DNA from: Dinoroseobacter sp.
Lineage (GTDB): Bacteria > Pseudomonadota > Alphaproteobacteria > Rhodobacterales > Rhodobacteraceae
DNA: 64,000 nt
Assembly: GCA_030066795.1 (NCBI GenBank)
Contig: JASJAW010000043.1
Span: 1-64,000 of the forward strand
Direction of reading: 5' to 3'
Shown: piece after piece, positions 45,882-54,531 of the stretch
Numbering within the stretch: the first letter of the stretch is position 1
Layout of the letters: every line of letters begins with the position of its first letter
Translations under genes and position numbers: made by a program
The notes under the pieces: generated by a model
Told to the model about the DNA's origin: nothing
The model's database searches: none
What the model saw: the letters and a program-made list of their open reading frames with translations, nothing else

Positions 45882-46847
45882 TCAACGCTCCTTCACATAG
45901 GGTTCTCCGCCCGCACGGGGCGGAATGGCTTTTCCGACAAACCCTGCAAGTATAACCACAGTCAGGATGTAGGGTAGAGCCTGCATGAATTGGACTGGAA
46001 TGACGAACCCTATCACTTCGATATTCTGGAAACGGTTTGCGATGGCTTCAAGAAAACCAAATAGGAGACAGGCCATCAGCGCGTACCATGGGCGCCATTT
46101 GGCGAAGATCAGCGCTGCCAAAGCGATATAGCCGCGCCCAGCTGTCATATCCTTGACAAAGCCGGCTGAGAGACTGGTGGCCAGATACGCCCCGGCAAGA
46201 CCGCACAAGACCCCACAGATCATCACGGCGGCAAAGCGTAGGCCGACCACTGATACTCCTGCGGTATCTACAGCGGCGGGGTTCTCTCCCACTGCGCGCA
46301 AGCGCAGGCCAAAGCGGGTACGAAACAGGATATACCATGTAGCAGGTACTGCGAGCGCCGCGACATAGACCAAGATCGAATGACCCGAGATCAGCTCGTA
46401 ATAGATCGGGCCGAAGATGGGCACATTCTGGAGCGTTTCAGCGAAAGGCAGAGTAATTGGTTCAAACCGTGCGTTTCCCGTCAGCGAAGGGGTGCGCCCG
46501 CCTTGATTGAACCAGGTCTGCGCGATCAGAACCGTCAGTCCGGCGGCAAGGAAGTTCAGCGCTACGCCGGAAATCAGCTGGTTGCCCCGGAAGGTAATCG
46601 ACGCCACTCCGTGGATGACGGAAAAAGCCAGCGAGGCTGTCACACCTGCAAGCAATCCGATCCATACGGAACCTGTCACGTAAGCGACCGCCGCCGAAAA
46701 AAAGGCAGCCGCCAGCATTTTCCCTTCCAACCCGATATCGAAGATACCCGCGCGTTCGGAAAAGAGACCTGCAAGACACGCCAATAACAGTGGGGTTGCC
46801 AGCCGCACAGTGCTGTCGAGGACCTGCAGAAGGGTGAGAAAGTCCAT
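45882..46847 (-). CDS. Nucleoside ABC transporter permease (NupQ-like)
   Basis: 321 aa, BPD_transp_2 family with about eight to nine transmembrane helices. AGIFDIGLEGKMLAAAFF near residue 30 and AVGENPAAVDTAGVSV before the cytoplasmic coupling region are typical of the inner permeases of BMP-type systems. It is the last gene of the four-gene importer, 12 nt after the other permease. Confidence 0.88.
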   Translation of the reverse strand: MDFLTLLQVLDSTVRLATPLLLACLAGLFSERAGIFDIGLEGKMLAAAFFSAAVAYVTGSVWIGLLAGVTASLAFSVIHGVASITFRGNQLISGVALNFLAAGLTVLIAQTWFNQGGRTPSLTGNARFEPITLPFAETLQNVPIFGPIYYELISGHSILVYVAALAVPATWYILFRTRFGLRLRAVGENPAAVDTAGVSVVGLRFAAVMICGVLCGLAGAYLATSLSAGFVKDMTAGRGYIALAALIFAKWRPWYALMACLLFGFLEAIANRFQNIEVIGFVIPVQFMQALPYILTVVILAGFVGKAIPPRAGGEPYVKER

Positions 46848-46859
46848 CGAGCGTCCTCC

Positions 46860-47981
46860 TTATTCCGCGGGCTCTACGGCTTGGGCCGCTTGGCGGGCAC
46901 GGCGCCGTGCAAGGAAGATTTTCTCAATCGGGCTGCGCACCATATTGTCGAGCGCCCCAGTGAACAGGATCACAAGAGCTTGGATCACAATGATCAGTTC
47001 ACGTGGAATATCGGTCCAAAGGGCTAACTCGGCGCCGCCCTGATAAAGAAACCCGAAAAGGATTGCAGCCAACAGAACGCCGACCGGATGGGAGCGTCCC
47101 ATCAGCGCGACTGCGATCCCGATAAAGCCTGCGCCTTCGACGGAGTTGAGGACCAGGCGTTCTGCTTCCCCCATTACGTTGTTGATGGCCATCATACCCG
47201 CCAGGGCACCGGAAATTAGCATCGCGATCATGGTGATCCGGACAGGAGAGATGCCAGCATAGACAGCCGCAGTTTCCGAATGCCCAAAGGCGCGGATTTC
47301 GTAGCCCAACCTTGTGCGCCAGACCAAGAGCCAAAGCAGAAAACAGGAAAGAAGCGCGATAAGAAGGCTGACGTTTGCAGGCGCTGCCTTGGAGAATTCG
47401 ATCCCGATCGGGGCAAGCAGTTCGTGCAGTGTTGGCAAGTTCGTGGCTTCGGGGAAACGGGCGGACGCCGGGTCCATTGAGCCTGCGGGACGGAGTTGGT
47501 TCACAAGAACGTAGTTCAGAACAGCAGCGCCTATGAAGTTGAACATGATCGTGGTGATCACGATATGGCTTCCGCGTTTGGCTTGTAGATACGCGGGGAT
47601 GGCTGCCCAAGCGGCGCCGAACAGCGCTCCGGCCAGCATGGCGCCAATCAAGGCCAAGGTCCAATGCGGCCAAGGTATGAACAAGCAGGCCAGAGCAACG
47701 CCGAGGCCCCCGAGCGTTGCTTGCCCTTCGCCTCCGATATTGAACAGACGCGCGTGAAACGCGATGGCGACAGCTAGGCCTGTGAAGATGAAATTGGTGG
47801 CGTAGTATAATGTGAAGCCCCAGCCATAGGTCGACCCAAGGGCGCCGGTTACCATCAGTTTCACGGCCTCTATAGGGTCTTCGCCAATGGCCACGATCAC
47901 AACGCCGGAGATCAGAAAGGCGATCAGGACGGAGATAAAGGGCACCAAAAGCGCATCGACCCATTTCGGCATCGTGTCCAT
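46860..47981 (-). CDS. Nucleoside ABC transporter permease (NupP-like)
   Basis: 373 aa, BPD_transp_2 family, about ten hydrophobic segments. ARLFNIGGEGQATLGGLGVAL and the RAFGHSETAAVYAGISPVR coupling region mark it as the larger permease of a BMP-type uptake system. The start codon shares its position 47981 with the stop codon of the ATPase gene. Confidence 0.88.
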   Translation of the reverse strand: MDTMPKWVDALLVPFISVLIAFLISGVVIVAIGEDPIEAVKLMVTGALGSTYGWGFTLYYATNFIFTGLAVAIAFHARLFNIGGEGQATLGGLGVALACLFIPWPHWTLALIGAMLAGALFGAAWAAIPAYLQAKRGSHIVITTIMFNFIGAAVLNYVLVNQLRPAGSMDPASARFPEATNLPTLHELLAPIGIEFSKAAPANVSLLIALLSCFLLWLLVWRTRLGYEIRAFGHSETAAVYAGISPVRITMIAMLISGALAGMMAINNVMGEAERLVLNSVEGAGFIGIAVALMGRSHPVGVLLAAILFGFLYQGGAELALWTDIPRELIIVIQALVILFTGALDNMVRSPIEKIFLARRRARQAAQAVEPAE

Positions 47982-49552
47982 TACCGGGCCTCCTGCAACT
48001 CTAGTTCGGGCTTCGCTTCAGCGGTGTCCGTGATCCCGGCCATGAGCAGGCCCAGTTCGGCCTCGTTGGTCTCATCGGGTAGTCTTTCGCCCATGATCCG
48101 ACCATCAAACATCACGGCGATGCGGTCTGACAGGCTCAGGATTTCTTCCAGCTCGACTGAAACCAGCAGAACCGCCTTGCCCGCGTCGCGCAGAGCAATG
48201 ATCTGTTTGTGGATAAATTCGATCGCGCCAATATCCACACCACGTGTGGGCTGGCCCACCAGCAACAGGTCGGGGTTGCGCTCGATTTCGCGCGCAACAA
48301 CGATCTTCTGCTGGTTGCCACCAGAGAAGTTCTTTGCTGTTTGCCAGCAATCGGGCGGACGAATGTCAAATTTTTCGATCTGTGCTTCGGTGTTCTGCCG
48401 CAGCGCATTGTTGTCCATCAAAAACCCGCGTTGGTAGCTCGGGTCATCATGGTAGCCGAAAGCAGTGTTCTCCCATGCATGATAGTCCATGATCAGACCT
48501 TCTCGCTGGCGGTCTTCAGGCACATGCGCGATGCCGCGTTTTCGGCGCGTGCGCCCGTCCGAAAGACGCCCTGTAAGGTCGATCGGATCGCCATCGATCT
48601 CCACGCGCCCGGTTGCCTCGCGCATGCCGCCCAAGACCTCCAGCAGTTCGGACTGGCCGTTGCCTGCGACGCCCGCGATCCCTAAAACCTCGCCGGCGCG
48701 GACCTCGAACGAAATGCCTTTCACCCGTTCAACGCCGAGCCCGTCGACAACGCGCAAGTTGTCGACCTTACAGACAACCTTACCTGGTTGGGCCGGAGCC
48801 TTATCGACCCGGAGCAGGACCTTGCGCCCGACCATCAGTTCGGCGAGCTCCTCGGGACTTGTATCCGTGGTCTTTACTGTCGCCGTCATTTGTCCGCGGC
48901 GCATCACCGACACTGTATCTGTCGTTTCCATGATCTCACGCAGCTTGTGGGTGATCAGGATGATTGTCTTACCCTCGGTCTTCAGACCTTCAAGGATACG
49001 GAACAGGTGATCAGCTTCGGCCGGGGTCAGTACGCCAGTTGGCTCATCAAGTATGAGGATATCGGCTTTGCGGTAGAGCGCCTTAAGAATTTCCACCCGC
49101 TGCTGATAGCCGACGCTGAGGTCTTCGATCTTGGCGTCAGGATCGACGTCGAGGGCATATTCGTCTGAGAGTTGCTTAAGCAGTTTCCGGGCCTTGGCCA
49201 GCGAGGGACGCAGAAAAGCACCATCTTCAGCCCCGAGAATAATGTTTTCGAGAACTGTGAAGTTCTCCACCAGTTTGAAGTGCTGAAACACCATCCCGAT
49301 ACCAGCACGAATAGCTGTCTGGCTGTCGGGGATCTCGGTACGCGTACCGTTGATCCAGATCTCGCCTGCATCGGCTTTGTAAAAGCCAAACAGGATCGAC
49401 ATCAGCGTGGATTTCCCGGCTCCGTTCTCCCCGATGATCCCGTGGATCGTACCGGGCATCACGCGGATCGAGATGTCCTTGTTCGCCTGAACAGGACCGA
49501 AAGCCTTGGAAATGCCTTTCAGCTCGATCGCCGGGGCGGTGCTGTCGGCCAT
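47981..49552 (-). CDS. Nucleoside ABC transporter ATPase with two ABC domains
   Basis: 523 aa, tandem ABC ATPase that powers the importer. First domain: Walker A GENGAGKSTLMSI near residue 40, signature LSVGYQQRVEILKAL, Walker B ILILDEPTG. Second domain: the degenerate P-loop GVAGNGQSELLEVLGG and the FSGGNQQKIVVAREI signature. One intact and one degenerate P-loop is usual for this sugar/nucleoside class. A hairpin separates it from the binding-protein gene. Confidence 0.92.
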   Translation of the reverse strand: MADSTAPAIELKGISKAFGPVQANKDISIRVMPGTIHGIIGENGAGKSTLMSILFGFYKADAGEIWINGTRTEIPDSQTAIRAGIGMVFQHFKLVENFTVLENIILGAEDGAFLRPSLAKARKLLKQLSDEYALDVDPDAKIEDLSVGYQQRVEILKALYRKADILILDEPTGVLTPAEADHLFRILEGLKTEGKTIILITHKLREIMETTDTVSVMRRGQMTATVKTTDTSPEELAELMVGRKVLLRVDKAPAQPGKVVCKVDNLRVVDGLGVERVKGISFEVRAGEVLGIAGVAGNGQSELLEVLGGMREATGRVEIDGDPIDLTGRLSDGRTRRKRGIAHVPEDRQREGLIMDYHAWENTAFGYHDDPSYQRGFLMDNNALRQNTEAQIEKFDIRPPDCWQTAKNFSGGNQQKIVVAREIERNPDLLLVGQPTRGVDIGAIEFIHKQIIALRDAGKAVLLVSVELEEILSLSDRIAVMFDGRIMGERLPDETNEAELGLLMAGITDTAEAKPELELQEAR

Positions 49553-49574
49553 GAAGTCCCCCGTTTCAGCAAGA

Positions 49575-49602
49575 GGCCGCGCGAAGAGGTCTCCGCGCGG
49601 CC
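49575..49602 (-). terminator. Hairpin between the binding-protein and ATPase genes
   Basis: GGCCGCGCG (49575-49583) and CGCGCGGCC (49594-49602) form a perfect 9-bp stem with a 10-nt loop; no T tract follows. In importer operons such hairpins stabilise the mRNA of the highly expressed binding protein and reduce downstream expression. Confidence 0.6.
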
Positions 49603-49626
49603 AAATCGTTCAGATGCCGCATCGGA

Positions 49627-50634
49627 TCAGAAGGTCAGGACCGGGCAGCTGTCGTTTGCGTAGTAGCTGGTAACCTCGATGTCGCCCGCGATAATCCCGG
49701 CTTTGGCCTCCTCGACCGCCGAGATCATGTCCTCTGTCAGCAGCGCTTCGTTGTTCTCATCTACTGCGTAGCCGACACCGTCATCGGCGAGCGACAGCGA
49801 CAGCTGGCCGGTTTCGAGGTTTTCGCCCGCGGTCAGAGCGTTGTAGACAGCTACGTCCACGCGCTTGAGCATGGAGGTCAGAACGGAGCCCGGATGCAGG
49901 TGGTTCTGATTGCTGTCCACGCCAATGGAAAGAATGCCCTCGTCGGCGGCCGCCTGCAGTACACCCACGCCGGTGCCGCCCGCGGCAGCATAGATTACAT
50001 CCGCACCCTGGCCGACCTGTGCCTTTGCCAGTTCGCCGCCTTTTACCGGGTCATTCCATGCGGCGGGTGTGGTGCCTGTCATGTTCGGAATGATCGTAAT
50101 GTCCGGATTTACGGCCTTCGCGCCCTGCGCATACCCACAGGCGAAGTGACGGATCAGAGGAACGTCCATACCGCCGACGAAGCCGATGGTTCCCGACTCC
50201 GATTTCTTGGCGGCCAGCATACCTACAAGGTAGGACCCTTCATGCTCTGCAAAGCTGATCGCCAGTACGTTCGGCAACTCGTCAAGGTTCGGGAAGAAGC
50301 CGTCAATGTTCACGAACTTGATGTCCGGGTAGTCCGGCGCGACCTGCGAGACTGGATCGGCCATGGCGAAGCCGGTGGTCACAATCGGGTTGGCACCACG
50401 TTCGGCAAAGCGGCGCAGGGCCTGCTCGCGCTGGGCCTCCGAACTGAGTTCAATCTCCAGGTACTTTCCACCGGTTTCCTGTGCCCACCGTTCGGCGCCC
50501 ATAAAAGCAGCCTCGTTGAAGGATTTGTCGAACTTTCCGCCAAGGTCGAAGATCAACGCTGGCTCCGCGAGCGCAGCGCCAGCGCTAAGCGCCACCGCAG
50601 CGACGGCACCGGCAAGGTGTTTCATCATGGACAT
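49627..50634 (-). CDS. BMP-family substrate-binding protein (nucleoside uptake)
   Basis: 335 aa periplasmic binding protein of the Bmp/Med family; binds purine or other nucleosides and delivers them to the ABC permeases encoded next to it. The signal peptide is residues 1-22 (HLAGAVAAVALSAGAALA). The mature part begins EPALIFDLGGKFDKSFNEAAF, the classic BMP start, with VGGMDVPLIRHFACGYAQGAK and DVIYAAAGGTG later. No lipobox Cys, so it is soluble. ATG 50634 follows GGGAG; the frame extends upstream to 50733. First gene of the importer operon. Confidence 0.92.
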   Translation of the reverse strand: MSMMKHLAGAVAAVALSAGAALAEPALIFDLGGKFDKSFNEAAFMGAERWAQETGGKYLEIELSSEAQREQALRRFAERGANPIVTTGFAMADPVSQVAPDYPDIKFVNIDGFFPNLDELPNVLAISFAEHEGSYLVGMLAAKKSESGTIGFVGGMDVPLIRHFACGYAQGAKAVNPDITIIPNMTGTTPAAWNDPVKGGELAKAQVGQGADVIYAAAGGTGVGVLQAAADEGILSIGVDSNQNHLHPGSVLTSMLKRVDVAVYNALTAGENLETGQLSLSLADDGVGYAVDENNEALLTEDMISAVEEAKAGIIAGDIEVTSYYANDSCPVLTF

Positions 50635-50806
50635 CTTTATTACTCCCAGTTGGTAAACCCTTGCGACCTCTCCGGATGGGTCGCTTTTGACGGGTGTCGA
50701 GCAGATTTTGCAATGCAGCAAGTAAGGCGTCACGCTTGGTCAGGGTCAAGGGCGATTTCGCACTTCCGATCGCGATATCTGTGGTTTGATCTGGATTGAC
50801 TAAGGG

Positions 50807-51226
50807 TCAAGCGTGGATCAGAGACTTGCGAAATACAATGGCATCAAGGCGTTTACCGTCAGGGGTCTGGTAGTAACCCGGCCGGTCGCCCACTTGTATG
50901 AAACCAGCGCCGGTATAAAGCGCACAAGCAGGCTCGTTGTTTGTGGCGACCTCCAGAAACATCTCTGATGCGCCTTGAAGGGCGGCGTCAGCCTGGAATT
51001 TTTGTAGAAGCGCTGAGCCTCGCCCGGACCTTCGTGCTGTCGGAGCGACGGCCAGAGTCAACAATTCGGCTTCAGGCGCGGTCACCCGCCCCAGTAAAAA
51101 CCCCTCGTTACTCCCGTATAGCTTCACGCCTTTGCTGTTCAGGAGGGACTCGAACTCCGCCTCTGTCCATGGTCGAGGCGTTATGAAACACCGCGCGTGC
51201 AGATCGGCGAGTTCCCGTGCTGTCAT
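50807..51226 (-). CDS. rimI: Ribosomal protein S18 alanine N-acetyltransferase
   Basis: 139 aa GNAT acetyltransferase; acetylates the N-terminal alanine of S18. The acetyl-CoA loop LLTLAVAPTARRSGRGSALLQ (Q/R-x-x-G-x-G/A) and EVATNNEPACALYTGAGFIQ are visible. It overlaps tsaB by 4 nt (ATGA), the usual order tsaB-rimI, and is the last gene of the nfu-tsaB-rimI unit. Confidence 0.88.
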   Translation of the reverse strand: MTARELADLHARCFITPRPWTEAEFESLLNSKGVKLYGSNEGFLLGRVTAPEAELLTLAVAPTARRSGRGSALLQKFQADAALQGASEMFLEVATNNEPACALYTGAGFIQVGDRPGYYQTPDGKRLDAIVFRKSLIHA

Positions 51227-51861
51227 TTGTCCAAAAGCGCGGGCGCAGGTTTGGCCGGAGCCGCATCCGCGGGACGCAGGTAGAGTGGTGCAGGCGGCGC
51301 GAGATCCGGGACGGCCCGGCGCTCTGCAATGCGGGCGATTGCCTCGGCGATTGGCATGGCAGGGGAGCGCGTTGGCGCATCCAGGGTATGTGCCGCAATG
51401 AGCGGTACCGTCTGGAAGGTGTGCTGTAAGTCGGTGAACTCGCTGGCTGTCAGATGCTGCGCCGCAAGCGCGACGCCTTGGAAACCTTGTGCATAGACAG
51501 CCCCGCGCCGCGCGTCAGTCAGCGCGATACACGGGCCTTCATGCCCTTCCGCGAGTGCTTCCATAGACGAAACACCGACTGCAGGGATTTCCAGCCCCAA
51601 AGCAAGCCCGCGTGCAGCAGAAACGGCTATGCGTATGCCGGTAAAATTGCCGGGGCCTATGCCCACGCCCAGAGCCGACAAGTCATTCCATTTCAATCCG
51701 GCGTCCGAAAGCATGCTCTCTAGCATCGGCATGAGTGCCTCGGCTTGTCCTTTGACCATCTCGCGCATTTCGGAGCGCAAGAGGCGGCTCCCAGACAGCA
51801 AAGCGGCCGCGCAATGCGCGGCCGATGTGTCAAATGCCAGAACGGTTTGGTTAGGCTGCAA
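51223..51861 (-). CDS. tsaB: tRNA threonylcarbamoyladenosine biosynthesis protein TsaB
   Basis: 212 aa ASKHA-fold protein needed, with TsaD and TsaE, to make t6A37 in tRNAs reading ANN codons. VLAFDTSAAHCAAALL at the N-terminus and LSALGVGIGPGNFTGIRIAVSAARGLALG are the diagnostic segments. Its start overlaps the end of the nfu gene by 11 nt and its stop overlaps rimI, so the three are co-transcribed. Confidence 0.92.
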   Translation of the reverse strand: MQPNQTVLAFDTSAAHCAAALLSGSRLLRSEMREMVKGQAEALMPMLESMLSDAGLKWNDLSALGVGIGPGNFTGIRIAVSAARGLALGLEIPAVGVSSMEALAEGHEGPCIALTDARRGAVYAQGFQGVALAAQHLTASEFTDLQHTFQTVPLIAAHTLDAPTRSPAMPIAEAIARIAERRAVPDLAPPAPLYLRPADAAPAKPAPALLDK

Positions 51862-52414
51862 CCGGGCGCACCTCCAGCACTTCCGGGATGTAATGGCGCA
51901 GCAGGTTTTCGATGCCCATCTTGAGTGTCAGAGTTGACGATGGGCAGCCTGCGCAGGCGCCTTGCATATGCAGGTAGACCACGCCGCGCTCAAATCCGTG
52001 GAAGGTGATGTCACCGCCATCTTGCGCCACAGCCGGACGCACGCGCGTGTCCAGCAGTTCTTTAATCTGGTTCACGATTTCTACGTCAGGGCCATCGTGC
52101 GCGGCATGTCCGGCAGGCGCTTCCGCCTCACCGGTCATAATCGCGTCGCCGGATTGGAAATGCTCCATAATCGCGCCGAGCAGAGCAGGCTTGATATGGT
52201 CCCAGGCGACTTCGTCAGACTTGGTCACGGTGACAAAGTCATTCCCGAAGAACACGGCTTTCACACCGTCCACAGCAAACAGGCGCTGCGCAAGCGGCGA
52301 GCTTCCCGCCGCTTCTGAGGTTGGAAAATCTGCGGTGCCGGTGTCGAGCACGGCCTGACCGGGCAGAAACTTCAGGGTAGCTGGGTTCGGCGTGGATTCA
52401 GTCTGGATGAACAT
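51851..52414 (-). CDS. NifU-family iron-sulfur carrier (Nfu type)
   Basis: 187 aa Fe-S cluster carrier. The N-terminal Nfu_N domain (residues 1-88) begins MFIQTESTPNPATLKFLPG; the C-terminal NifU domain (about 105-185) has RPAVAQDGGDITFHGFERG and the cluster-binding CAGCPSSTLTLKMGIE. It delivers [4Fe-4S] clusters to apoproteins such as lipoyl synthase or aconitase in relatives. Overlaps tsaB. Confidence 0.92.
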   Translation of the reverse strand: MFIQTESTPNPATLKFLPGQAVLDTGTADFPTSEAAGSSPLAQRLFAVDGVKAVFFGNDFVTVTKSDEVAWDHIKPALLGAIMEHFQSGDAIMTGEAEAPAGHAAHDGPDVEIVNQIKELLDTRVRPAVAQDGGDITFHGFERGVVYLHMQGACAGCPSSTLTLKMGIENLLRHYIPEVLEVRPVAA

Positions 52415-52492
52415 GCGGCACCTCCGTTCGCGTGCCTGTTATATGCGGCTTCCGCTCGGAGAGGTCAAGATTTGGAACGGTTCTAAATTACG

Positions 52493-52948
52493 TCAGCAGA
52501 CGCTTTCCAACTGATCCTTGCTCAATTCGCCCGGAACGATGGTAAATGGGATCGGTGAGGCGCCTGCCAGCTTGGTCATGGCCGTTACCAGCGGACCAGG
52601 TCCTTTTCGGCCGGAGCCCGCGCCCAAAACGAGAATTCCGATTTCCGTGTCTTCTTTGATCTGGGCGAGAACTTCATCCACAGGCTCGCCTTCGCGGATA
52701 ACAAGGTCGGGATCGATATTCTGTTTGTCCCGCATCCACTTCGCGAACACTTCGAAATGCGCTTCTATGCGTTCGCGAGCTTCTTCGCGCATAACCTCGC
52801 CCACGCCGATCCAGTGCTGAAATTCGTCTGGCGGGATCACTGACAGAATTTGCACGCCGCCACCTGTCTTTGCGGCACGCATGGCCGCAAACCGCATTGC
52901 GTTCAGGCACTCGCGGCTGTCATCAAGAATGACAAGAAACTTACGCAT
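52493..52948 (-). CDS. Universal stress protein, UspA family
   Basis: 151 aa cytosolic protein. Starts with the Usp strand KFLVILDDSRECLNAMRFA; the nucleotide-binding loop LGAGSGRKGPGPLVTAM corresponds to the G-2x-G-9x-G(S/T) pattern of ATP-binding Usp. It lies 78 nt upstream of nfu on the same strand and 134 nt downstream of the 48-residue gene. Confidence 0.88.
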   Translation of the reverse strand: MRKFLVILDDSRECLNAMRFAAMRAAKTGGGVQILSVIPPDEFQHWIGVGEVMREEARERIEAHFEVFAKWMRDKQNIDPDLVIREGEPVDEVLAQIKEDTEIGILVLGAGSGRKGPGPLVTAMTKLAGASPIPFTIVPGELSKDQLESVC

Positions 52949-53048
52949 GTCTCAGCGACCTCCGGCGACGATGATGGCGCAAGGGCGCATCGCAAGCAAC
53001 CGCAGAGGCGGGCAACAAGGAATTGAGTTGTCGGGAGGAGGCAGCGGA

Positions 53049-53072
53049 GCGAGGCACAGCAGCGTGCCTCGC
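53049..53072 (-). terminator. Hairpin after the 48-residue gene
   Basis: GCGAGGCAC (53049-53057) and GTGCCTCGC (53064-53072), perfect 9-bp stem with a 6-nt loop, 10 nt after the stop codon at 53083. No T tract follows, so termination may be weak or Rho-dependent. Confidence 0.55.
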
Positions 53073-53082
53073 CCGAAATCTG

Positions 53083-53229
53083 TTAGGCCGCGGTCGCGAA
53101 GCCCTGTTGATAGGACATCGTCACGGTCGGCTGCGGTTTTTTCTTCGTGTCGCCGGCGGGCGGGGTTGCGGGGCCTGCCGTCGAGGTATCGGTCCGCACG
53201 GATTGCGGAGCAGCGTTCAAATACGCCAT
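53083..53229 (-). CDS. 48-residue protein with a strong ribosome-binding site
   Basis: MAYLNAAPQSVR..., 48 aa, hydrophilic, rich in Thr, Pro and Ala, with a lysine cluster (DTKKKPQPT) in the middle and an Ala-rich end (GFATAA). No membrane segment or signal. The AGGAGG 5 nt before ATG 53229 is among the strongest in the window, and a hairpin follows directly, so it is most likely translated. No family recognised. A LacI-type palindrome lies 156 nt upstream. It precedes the universal stress protein gene on the same strand. Confidence 0.6.
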   Translation of the reverse strand: MAYLNAAPQSVRTDTSTAGPATPPAGDTKKKPQPTVTMSYQQGFATAA

Positions 53230-53384
53230 AAACACCTCCTGTTTTCATTTGGGAGCGCGACAAATAGGCGAAACACCGCCATTTGCCAAGCCCTATGCGC
53301 AAAGGAGCTATGCGTTTTTTGCAACGGACTCATCTCAGAGGCTGTGGATAACTCTTTAAGCCTCGAGAAATGGTAGAGTTTTTG

Positions 53385-53400
53385 CTGTTACCGGTAACAG
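53385..53400. promoter_or_regulatory. LacI-family-type operator CTGTTACCGGTAACAG
   Basis: A perfect 16-bp palindrome with the CG centre typical of LacI-family operators; its core equals the E. coli GntR consensus TGTTACCGGTAACA. It lies upstream of the 48-residue gene and 24 nt beyond the trpS stop codon. A repressor or activator of central carbon metabolism is plausible, by inference. Confidence 0.5.
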
Positions 53401-53423
53401 TGCCTTTTTCTAAAGAAAAAGTG

Positions 53424-54452
53424 TTAGGCGCCAACCATGCCCACGATTTCGTAGGTGCGCTTAAGAATCGGATGCGCGATCTCCCGCGCGCGGTCGGCGC
53501 CATCGGCGAGCATGCGATCGATCTCAGCCGGGTCATCCATCAGACGCGCCATCTCAGCAGAAATCGGGCTTAGCTTCTCTACTGCCAGTTCTGCGAGGGC
53601 AGGCTTGAAGGTCCCGAACTGGGTACCGGCACCAAACTCCTCAAGCACGGCTTGCGGGCTTGTCTCTGCCAGAGCCGCGTAAATGTTCACTAGGTTGCGC
53701 GCCTCAGCCCGATCTCTCAGGCCGTCCGTGGTTGCCGGAAGCGGGTCCGGATCGGTGCGCGCTTTCCGGATCTTCTTTGCAATGGCGTCAGCGTCGTCAG
53801 TCATATTGATCCGGCTCATATCTGAGGGGTCGGACTTTGACATCTTCTTGGAGCCGTCACGCAGGCTCATCACACGGGTCGCCGCGCCCTCGATGACTGG
53901 CTCAGTAATCGGAAAAAAATCCACCCCGTAATCATGGTTGAACTTCATTGCGATGTCGCGTGTCAGTTCCAGATGCTGTTTCTGGTCCTCGCCAACAGGC
54001 ACATGTGTTGCATGGTATATCAGAATATCAGCGGCCATCAGGGCAGGATACGCAAAGAGCCCAAGCGACGCGTTCTCCGAGTTCTTTCCGGCCTTGTCTT
54101 TCCATTGCGTCATGCGCCCCATCCAGCCCATGCGCGCCACGCAATTGAAGATCCAGGCAAGCTGAGCGTGTTCCGGCACCTGAGATTGGTTGAAGAGGAT
54201 GGATTTCGCGGGATCGAGGCCGGCGGCGATGTAACCAGCGGCCAGTTCGCGCGTGTTGCGCGTTAGGGCAGCCGGGTCCTGCCAGACGGTGATCGCGTGA
54301 AGGTCCACCATGCAGTACAACGTCTCGAGACCACTCTCGTCCTGCATTTCGACGAACCGCTTCATCGCGCCGAGATAATTTCCAAGCGTCAGACCACCCG
54401 ACGGTTGAATGCCCGAAAGCACACGGGGAGTAAATTTGGCGGCGTCGGTCAT
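53424..54452 (-). CDS. trpS: Tryptophanyl-tRNA synthetase
   Basis: Class I aminoacyl-tRNA synthetase charging tRNA-Trp, 342 aa. The HIGH-equivalent is [14 protein letters not shown] (as in E. coli TLGN/TIGN form), and the KMSKS loop is KKMSKSDPS near residue 205. It lies downstream of murJ and glnD on the minus strand with the rhomboid-like gene between, which is divergently oriented. A short A/T hairpin (53404-53421) follows the gene. Confidence 0.95.
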   Translation of the reverse strand: MTDAAKFTPRVLSGIQPSGGLTLGNYLGAMKRFVEMQDESGLETLYCMVDLHAITVWQDPAALTRNTRELAAGYIAAGLDPAKSILFNQSQVPEHAQLAWIFNCVARMGWMGRMTQWKDKAGKNSENASLGLFAYPALMAADILIYHATHVPVGEDQKQHLELTRDIAMKFNHDYGVDFFPITEPVIEGAATRVMSLRDGSKKMSKSDPSDMSRINMTDDADAIAKKIRKARTDPDPLPATTDGLRDRAEARNLVNIYAALAETSPQAVLEEFGAGTQFGTFKPALAELAVEKLSPISAEMARLMDDPAEIDRMLADGADRAREIAHPILKRTYEIVGMVGA

Positions 54453-54531
54453 CGCGGGGGCTCCGGTCTGGACGTTTTTGCGCGCCTCGCTTACCCGTGG
54501 GGGCAGGTGGCGTCAACTAAAGGGCAAAGCG

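Noticed and set aside
47545..47570. GGTGATCACGA inside the larger permease gene, resembling the sucC/sdhC operator core
   Set aside because: It lies in the middle of a coding region and has no second copy at 21-bp spacing.
51140..51165. GGGACTCGAACTCC, which resembles a tRNA T-arm
   Set aside because: It lies inside the rimI coding frame and no acceptor or anticodon arm can be built around it.
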